Assembly: GCF_026914185.1 (NCBI RefSeq)
Contig: NC_070568.1
Location: 5,352,001 to 5,416,000, forward strand
Source: Puccinia triticina
Taxonomy: Eukaryota; Basidiomycota; Pucciniomycetes; Pucciniales; Pucciniaceae
DNA length: 64,000 nucleotides
Direction: 5' to 3'
The number at the start of each line of letters is the position of its first letter. Positions within the stretch are counted from its first letter, which is position 1. A model generated the notes under the pieces. The model was given only the letters and a program-made list of their open reading frames with translations. It was not told the DNA's origin and searched no databases. The position numbers were made by a program, and so were the translations under genes. Below, one piece after another: positions 56,682-64,000 of this stretch.

Positions 56682-58040
56682 GGATGTACTTTGCGCACTG
56701 CGAAAAACTTGTTGCGCACTGCAGGGGGCGTCCGCTCGACGTCCCGGCCACAGTGCGCGGAAGGTCAAAACGCTTCGCGCACTGCAGAAAATAAAACATG
56801 AAATTCTCTTTTTTTTTTCTACCAGCCGGCAGAGGGGATTTTTCTTGCCCCTCCTCCATTTTCTTGGGGTATTTGGAGCCCCCAGCATGACATAAAAAAA
56901 GGATGATAAAAAAATGCAAAAAATAAGCGGAGCGCCTCCCCGGGGATTTTCAACCTGCAAAAAAGCCATGGATCGGGTACACAGCCCCTCGAAAACAGAG
57001 TTCGAGGGGCAGAAGTACATACCCCATGACTTCGCCGTGCGGATGGCCGGCACGGGCTGGTCCCGGAGCGGAGTACATGCACACTCCCCCATTGACCGGC
57101 CAGCACGCACGTGGAGTGCAAATCACCGCTCATCGAGGGGATTACGCATTCCTCTTGATGACCGGAACGGTCCCGGTTATTGAGAGGAGTAAACACACCT
57201 CTTGATGACCGGAACAGTCCCGGTCATCAAGAGATTAAGCATTCCTCTCAATGACCAGAACAGTCCCGGTCATTGAGAGGAGTAAACACTGCTCCTCTCG
57301 ACGACTGGAACAGACCCGGTCATCAAGCTGAGTGTTCCTCCTCTCGATGGCTGGGTCTGTTCCATTTTGAGAGGAATGCTTATCTATTGATGACCGGGAC
57401 TGTTCCGGTCATCAAGAGGAATGCTTAATCTCTCGATGACCGGGACTGTTCCGGTCATCGAGAGGAATGCTTAATCTCTTGATGACCGGGACTGTTCCGG
57501 TCATCAAGAGGTGTGTTTAATCCTCTCAATAACCGGGACCGTTCCGGTCATCAAGAGGAATGCGTAATCCCCTCGATGAGCGGTGATTTGCACTCCACGT
57601 GCGTGCTGGCCGGTCATCGGGGGAGTGTGCATGTACTCCGCTCCGGGACCAGCCCGTGCCGGCCATCCGCACGGCGAAGTCATGGGGTATGTACTTCTGC
57701 CCCTCGAACTCTGTTTTCAAGGGGCTGTGTACCCAATCCATGGCTTTTTTGCACGTTGAAAATCCCCGGGGGGTGCGCCCCGGGGAGGTGCTCCGCTTAT
57801 TTTTTGTATTTTTTTATCATCCTTTTTTTATGCCATGCTGGGGGCTCCAAATACCCCCAGAAAATGGAGGAGGGGCAAGAAAAATCCCCTCTGCCGGCTG
57901 GTAGAAAAAAACGAGAATTTCATGTTTTATTTTCTGCAGTGCGCGAAGCGTTTTGACCTTCCGCGCACTGTGGTTGGGACGTCGAGTGGACGCCCCCTGC
58001 AGTGCGCGACAAGTTTTTCGCAGTGCGCAAAGTACATCCG
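56682..58040. mobile_element. Giant foldback element, arms about 600 bp, 9-bp target duplication, satellite A core
   Basis: The left end GGATGTACTTTGCGCACTGC and the inverted right end CGGATGTACTTTGCGCACTG start near-identical arms that run inward for about 600 bp (shared AAACGCTTCGCGCACTGCAG, AATTCTC, CCTCCATTTTC). TTTATCTTT flanks both sides (56673-56681 and 58041-58049), a 9-bp duplication as in Mutator-like elements. The centre (57110-57625) is an array of satellite A palindromes, CTCTTGATGACCGG with CCGGTCATCAAGAG. No transposase is encoded. Because the arms are nearly identical, minus and plus open frames mirror each other and are not genes. Confidence 0.85.
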
Positions 58041-58157
58041 TTTATCTTTTGCATGCTCTGGTTTTGCAATGCCCTCATTTATGGGCTATTTTGTGAATTT
58101 ATTTGTTTGGGGGCTGATATGTATTTTTATCATGTTCCTGTTTTACAATGTACATTT

Positions 58158-58338
58158 AGGGTGTTCAAAGTTGACTTGCATAAAGTCATAACACCATAAA
58201 ATCATAAAATCTAAGCTGAAAAAAATATGTACCACCCAAACACTCAAATCAGAGCACCATTTCTAAAATGGTACATATAAAATTATCATTTGAAAATTTT
58301 ATGTATTTAAAATTTTATGATTTCAACTTTGAACACCT
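58158..58338. mobile_element. MITE of the GGGTGTTCAAAGTTGA family, copy 2
   Basis: Ends AGGGTGTTCAAAGTTGA and, inverted, AGGTGTTCAAAGTTGA, with TAACACCATAAAATCATAAA inside, as in the copy at 42926-43124. Confidence 0.75.
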
Positions 58339-58344
58339 TAATTA

Positions 58345-60070
58345 TAAACAAGGAATTGTAAAACTATACAGCCCCTTTAGTTAGAGTACATGTGTGTGCA
58401 CTCCATTTCATTTAGATTGCATGGGTGTGCACTCCATTTTATTTGAAGTGCATGAGTGTGCACTCCAAATTGCTGGATTGCATGGGCATGTGGTAATTCT
58501 TTAGTTTGCATGAAGGATTTCCCTGAAAATTCCCACTAGGGATCCAATTTATGGCCCGCGGTGCAAACACTCCAACACAAAATTTCACAAACCACGCTTG
58601 ATTGGCGCGCCACGCATGCGGGGTCGCGTGCGTCCCGGAAAACGCCGATTGGACGACTAACTTCCCCGGGGATGTATGTATTGTCTTTTCATGAATGCTT
58701 GGACTGATTTTCAGCAAGGTTCGCCAAAATCCTCCAATTTCAATCTTAGGTTTGGCTTTTGTCTCCTTTCTTCAAAAGCCATGATCTGTCAAGGATCTCT
58801 CCAATGTCGTCATCAACAATCACGGCGGCCACAGCTGCCACCATTCCTGGCCGGTCAATGGCCAACAGGGAAGCTACTCCCAAACCAACTAAATCCAGCT
58901 TCCCTTCAACCCGCCAACCACATCCGTCAAAAAAATACCAGACCCACTCCGGAAACCTCGTCTTCTGCTGCCAAGGCAAACTGGTCAGCTCGTGTCCAGC
59001 CCACTCGATCCCACTGACCAGACGGCGGACAAAGACCGTGGTGGAGGCCGAGCAATAGGCGACGGCCACGACGGCTCTATCTGCCGCCCCAGACACTCAG
59101 TCTTGACTCGCTGGCCCTGCTACTTGGCCTGTCCGTCCTTTTTCTTTCTTGTCTCGCTTGTTCACCATTCCTTGGCCATCGCCACCGCCCTTGTCGCCCT
59201 CTTCGCTTAGATCTGGCTGCTCGTGCTCAGCTCAATGGCTAAGACTGTCTAGCAACCCCGGCATCCTGCCCTGCGGCCTCAACCCAAAACCGGAAATTGC
59301 GTGGAACTTGAAGCCCGATTCCATCGCCCTCATCCCGCTGACCCTAGGATCTGTTTGGGTACAAGCAGCTCGGCAAATGGGAGCTTCAAGATGGAAAGAC
59401 CCATACAAACCGGCGCAATCTTCCACCCATATTGACAACCAGCAGCTGCTGTTGCTCGACTTCATCTCTAAGGAGGAAGTCAGTTGGATCCAGTCCAAGT
59501 GGTGCATCACCTGCGAGTGGCCCCCGAGATCATTGCATGTTGACTCGTTGAGTTACAGCATTCTCAACTGAAACATGTCCTTTTCTTTTTAACTCATGTA
59601 GCTTGGACTGGTTTTTCTGTGTAATCAAGCTCGCGTTTCAATTCTCCTGTGGGATGTTTGACTTTGTACTCAGGAACAAACGGGAATCCACCTATTAATG
59701 GATCCAGAGAAGATTTAGAGCTACTTGTGAGGAACAGAATGACAATTGCAGAGAGCATCAAGAAGGGTGAAGACTTGCCCTGCCCCAACACCCTTAAAGT
59801 GGCGAGCATAGACTGAGAGGTGTTCCTAACTTGACTAAGTCCCGCCCAAGGGAGGCCTAAGGCCCTGAGGCCGGGTGAAGCGCATCCAGTCACCTTTGGA
59901 CTTAAGCTGGGAGTTTTCCACATACTGGGCACTTGATCGAGCAACATTTCTATGGTGACGGAAAGCTTGGTTAGAGAGCTGATGAGCATTCAGATTCAAG
60001 TGGCTTTCCTCAAGGAATTTCTGAGGCAAAACCGAAGCAAATAAAAAAGCAACTTGGGTTTCTTGATCAG
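58345..60070. other. No firmly supported gene
   Basis: Several medium open frames on both strands (58676-59017 plus, 58746-59096 minus, 59149-59571 plus) overlap and show no known domain. The 59600-60070 part may be the eroded 3' half of the transposase relic that follows. Confidence 0.35.
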
Positions 60071-60075
60071 GGTGA

Positions 60076-60627
60076 TCAACAAACATTCCACAATATTTCT
60101 GTTGACAGTCTTGGTGCTGAGCAGGAGACTGGACGAGTCATAGCGACACACTCTTTGATCTCATGCAGAAACAGACCCGGTTCCGACTGGACCACTTGAA
60201 TCATAAAATTGCATTTGACAGGAGTCACGCTTGCCGGTCGGCCGCACCGCTCATACAAGCTTGACAACACATCATGTTTCTTCAAAAAGATGAATCCACC
60301 TCCAGAGCGACTGTGGAGATACCGTCACCTTGAGCAACCATTGGACGTTGTTCAACGGCAGCCCTTGTTGCGGACCACGGCGACTTTGATTTCCGGGGCG
60401 TACTTGTGATTAGGCACAATGGTGTCGAAGCTGATCGCAGAGGTGTGTATTGGTCGGTGCAGGCGGCGTCGCTTGGAGATATTGGATGGGATCAATGATG
60501 GTTGCCGCCTCCTGACCACACAGCTGGATTTAGGAGGTTGTCCAACCACAGCTGGCAAGCTGTGAGCGGCAGAAACCTGGAGATAAAACAGGTGCTGTGC
60601 CCCAAACCCCATAACCTTTGCATCCAA
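60076..60627 (-). pseudogene. Tc1/mariner-type transposase relic (helix-turn-helix region)
   Basis: Minus-strand frames read YAPEIKVAVVRNKG, then after a frame break FLKKHDVLSSLYERCGRPAS, VTPVKCNFMIQ and SEPGLFLHEIKECVA. This is the pattern of the N-terminal DNA-binding part of fungal mariner-like transposases: K..VVR, then GRP followed by a segment of the P-x-L-F-L-x-E-I type. Stops and shifts interrupt it, and a DDE catalytic domain could not be read with confidence downstream. Inactive. Confidence 0.45.
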
Positions 60628-60719
60628 AAATCATCTCAGAGTCCAAGCTTTAGTGAAAAGACAATATGTGCCAAACATGAAGAAACATGAGACTTGCTTC
60701 TTCCCGGGGGGAAGGGGGC

Positions 60720-60835
60720 GCCGGCGACCCGAACTTAGTCAGTCCCTCTTCTAGCCTCCGAAGGAGGCTCGCGTCTCTGTGAGACAGAGACCCTGCGGGG
60801 CTCTTCTCCAGAGAGGCTTTGTTAAGCTCGCCAGC
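60720..60835. repeat. Hairpin-rich dispersed repeat, most complete copy
   Basis: GAACTTAGTCAGTCCCTCTT, hairpin CCTCCGAAGGAGG, hairpin GTCTCTGTGAGACAGAGAC, then CCTGCGGGGCTCTTCTCCAG, AGAGGCTTTGTTAAGCTC. Parts occur inverted at 24270-24330 and 24990-25050 and diverged at 16960-17050 and near 59830. Confidence 0.65.
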
Positions 60836-60855
60836 GACGCGGCTCAAGGCCTGTT

Positions 60856-61314
60856 TGTAACGACTCGATTTGATGATCCTATGAACGTTATTGATCTGAG
60901 GTCATGCATTACTAACTATCCGTTAGGAACGATCGACGATCACAATTCTGTGTCGTCATTGTTGACTAATTCACGTGTGCGTTGTTAATCATGATGTATC
61001 TCTGAGTTTTGCTTTGTTTTGACGTCATCGGGAATTTCCCCGAGAAGTTTGATTTATCACTTTACCTTTGCATTTGTTTCGCCTCTTCTTCTTTCCTCTT
61101 TTTCCCATCGAGATATTCTTTGTCATTATATTACAAATTCTACTTATCATCTTTGATCCGAGTAAACATTGTTTCTCGCGAAAAGCTTATAAAAACAAAG
61201 TTATCATAATCATTGTGAACCAATCTAATCTATTACTCAAGCAATCGGCGAACTATCCCCTCGGATAAGTTTCATAGCCATTATAGCGAACTGAGTAGTA
61301 GGGTAGACCTCACA
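60856..61314 (+). repeat. Probable 5' LTR of a Ty3-type element
   Basis: Starts TGTAACGACTCGATTTGATG and is taken to end at GACCTCACA, 33 bp before the gag ATG. A TATA-like TTATAAAAACAAAG lies near 61188. The matching 3' LTR is outside the window, so the boundaries are inferred. Confidence 0.55.
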
Positions 61315-61346
61315 GTTATATCTCGATCTCCATATTTTTTTTTACC

Positions 61347-64000
61347 ATGACTATGTCCGATAACTCTAACTCTGAAATCGCACCGATAACACCTCTTTGA
61401 AACTCTCCTCAACACACTCCTTGTCCTTCTCCTCCGACTCTTCCGATCCCGGTCCCTGTTGGACAGTCTCCATTTTTTGCGACCAGCTCTCCCTCGCCTA
61501 TTGACCACAATTCCCCTTCCTTTCTGGCTTTTTCACCTCGACCTATCCCTACTTTTTCTCCTCAACCGTCTCCTCAACAAGGTCACTCTGGAGGAACAGG
61601 TGCGGTCGATCAACAAGAAGATAATGTTTCGGCTTTATTGTCCAACCTTTGAGTCGATAACTCAAATCAATCCACGTTGCTTCAAGCTCAAGCAGAGTCA
61701 ATTGCTCTTTTAACCGCTCAAGCCCGCCAGGACAAATCAGCAATAATATCTTTACAAGCCGAATCAAAGAACATTAAGAATATTTTTCACGATGAGTTAA
61801 TGAAGAATCAGTCGGCTTCTCAACAGGCGATCGCTCACCTTCGAGGATTGGTGGAAGGTTCAAACAGCTCTTTGGGAGGAAGATTGGGCAGACTGGAGGT
61901 TGTTAATTCGCAGCTTTCGGATAAACCAAGGGTTTTTATTGAACCTCCTCATCAGCCGCATATCTACTTTACCGGAGCTCCTCAAGAAACTAATAGTTTT
62001 TGTTTCTCCATGCAAAATACTTTCGAGAGAATCGGTGATCAATTTAATACAGAGAAACAGAAAATTTTGTGGATTTCCGGTTATTTTCGTTCGGGATCCG
62101 GTCGTTTGGATGGCGGCGAGGTTCCTGCCTATACGTGGTGGCGTGGATTGCTTTTGAAAAATGCGGAGGTTTTACATTTGCCACCCCTCAAAGCATCTGC
62201 GAAAATGGAATATGTCATAGCTGAGCTGCAAGATGTGGATTCCTTTATTGACGCGATCGATCGTACTTTCGCTAATCATCATGAACTTGAAGAAGCCGAG
62301 TCGGCATTTTATTCGGCTCGTCAGGGAAGCAAGACCATTGAAGAGTTTAACATTCTCTTTAATGCTCTTCTTCATCCTTTAAAGTTGGACGATTGTTCCA
62401 AGTGTAAAGCATACGACAAGGCTATCGACCCCAATCTGGTGAAGCTGGCGCTTATTCGCGGGCCATGGAACGATTTCACCGACTTGGACTTTAAACAGCA
62501 GATTGCGGTTTCGGTGTCGCGAAATTTGGCGGGCGTCACCAAGATTCTTGATCCCAGATCCCATCAAAACCGCTCAATCAATCAATCGACTCAACATCAC
62601 CCTCCGGCTGTGCAAGCTCATCATTCGGTTCCAAAAACTCCGAACCCTGATGCAATGGACGTCGATGAGATCAGCTCGGCGATAAAAGATTCAGGCTTCT
62701 CCTATGCGGAATTTTGACAACTTTGCGTGGATCGCAATATCTGTATTCGTTGTGGTGGAGCTTTTGATGAAGCTCATTATCAGAAGAGAGGTTGTACGTT
62801 GGGGACCGACATGAAGATGGACCTGACGGATATGTTGCATTTGTGGAAGGAGTGGGGTGGTGCAGTTCACAAGAAAAGGGCTGGGTTTAGACGGGGTGAA
62901 TCGAAATGGGCTCCCGATAATCAGGCGAGACGATTGACAGGCGCTTTGGCGACAAAATCTCGGCCCCAACATGATAGCAGTGACTCCGACTCTCCGGTTG
63001 AACGCCCCGATCAAGGAAAGAAGCGTCAATCTCTTGCGGAGGTCGACGGCTTGCCCTTTAAGAAGCATGCATCGCAATCTCATGGGCGATGTGACGATTC
63101 TCATGGGCGAGGGGAAGAGCCGTCTTTGTCTGCGGATGCGATTTCTACGGAGGCTGTGGGAGAGATGATGGTGGGAGAAATTTTCTTCAACACCTGCATG
63201 GCAGAGAAGATGAGCGCCAGTGATAGTAAGCACAGTCATTTTGTCACCAAGTCTATTCGCGCAGACAATCGACCTTTCTTTAATGGGAGTTTATTAATAA
63301 GTAATGAATGTAAAGCTGACACTTATGTTTTGGTTGACTCCGGTGCATCTGCATCCTTCATTGATATAACGTTTGCTGAAAAGGTTAATTTAGATGTATT
63401 CCCAATGGAGGTGGGCCTTCAGTGTAAATCCTTTGATGGGTCAGCGGTGAAGTCGGGTGTAATTATCTCTTATGCAAAAGGGAGTATTTTGATTCCCACG
63501 AATTGTGGATCTTTTCTTTGTTCTCATGTAACCCTACACTTAACAAAATTAGCTTCAGCAGACATTATCTTAGGCAACTCGTGGTTGAAGGATTCGGGCT
63601 CATTTGTAGGGGGTTCTAACAGCAATATTGTAATGTATGATAGTGCACAAGAGCTTTGTGAAGTGACTTGCGATGAATCGAATCTGCTTACCAATGAGTT
63701 TTCTGACGTGTTCGTCACTGAGTCTTTAGTGTGTCTGCCGCCTCATCGGAGTCAGTTTGACTGCCAGGTGAATCTTAAGGACGGAGCGGTGCCACCCTTC
63801 GGGAAAATGTATAATTTGAGTAAATCTGAGCGCAACGAGTTAAAAATTTATGTTGACAAAAATCTTGCAAAAGGTTTCATTAGGCTGTCTTCCTCATTCG
63901 CGGCTGCGCCAATTTTTTATGTGAAGGTGGCGGGTAAGGCGAATCGGCCTTGTGTTGATTACAGGATACTAAATAGTATGACTGTTCGGGATTCATATCC
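61347..64000 (+). pseudogene. Ty3-type gag-pol, one long frame with three TGA stops, runs off the window
   Basis: ATG 61347 opens a single frame that stays in register to the window end. It is broken only by TGA at 61398, 61650 and 62715, each after a codon ending in T and each a single change from CGA. Gag: coiled region (LLTAQARQDKSAIISLQAES), then PRVFIEPPHQPHIYFTG and FANHHELEEAESAFYSARQG. Zinc knuckle: CIRCGGAFDEAHYQKRGC. Protease: YVLVDSGASASFID near 63327 and DIILGNSWLKDSG. RT begins at about 63800 (VPPFGKMYNLSKSERNELK, KGFIRLSSSFAAAPIFYVKV, CVDYRILNSMTVRDSY). Length and order fit a chromovirus-like or Tf-like Ty3 element. Without the three stops it would be intact within the window. 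Confidence 0.93.

Noticed and set aside
56667..58191. Paired open frames of 100-147 codons on both strands
   Set aside because: They mirror each other because the two arms of the foldback element are inverted copies; no domain is present.

Overview
The window looks like a repeat-rich chromosome segment of a basidiomycete, most probably a rust fungus (Pucciniales). This is inferred from short spliceosomal introns with GT..AG ends, a multi-exon PAN3, a multi-exon secreted protein of a type I associate with rust and other basidiomycete genomes, and Ty3, copia, Helitron and MITE debris whose internal stops are almost all CGA-to-TGA changes in a T-C-G context, the RIP-like context described for Pucciniomycotina. 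The species cannot be named from sequence alone.

Host genes are few and lie mainly between 2 and 21 kb. A spliced gene of unknown function is on the minus strand at 2.1-3.3 kb. PAN3 (7922-11899, minus) reconstructs to 13 exons and 728 codons plus stop, with every intron phase compatible. A signal-peptide protein with 11 proposed exons (14214-16480, plus) gives 463 aa. A small cysteine-rich secreted protein (17684-18181, minus) and a sugar-transporter-like membrane protein (18573-20937, plus) are transcribed divergently from a 391-bp gap. None of these five shows an obvious break.

The rest is transposable-element territory. There is a Ty3 RT fragment (1-1.3 kb), a retropepsin fragment (21.8-22.5 kb), two non-collinear Helitron fragments (31.5-32.8 and 37.1-38.0 kb) split by a young 4067-bp Ty3-type element with 384-bp LTRs and a CATTG target duplication (32826-36892), a truncated copia gag-integrase (44.0-46.5 kb), an SSADH-like gene fragment (54.1-54.5 kb), a mariner-type transposase relic (60.1-60.6 kb), and the 5' half of another Ty3 element that runs off the window end (60.9-64.0 kb).

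At least ten non-autonomous terminal-inverted-repeat elements have ends that can be placed by inverted repeats, most with target duplications: TA (mariner-like), TAA (PIF/Harbinger-like), 8 bp (hAT-like), 3 bp (CACTA-like) and 9 bp (Mutator-like). The most unusual theme is that several of the larger ones (28.5, 46.6, 49.3 and 56.7 kb) enclose tandem arrays of short palindromes. The four sequence families are unrelated to each other but share the same architecture, a foldback element filled with hairpin repeats. One of these palindrome families also forms free-standing arrays at 23.6-24.3, 25.1-25.3 and 51.4-51.7 kb.
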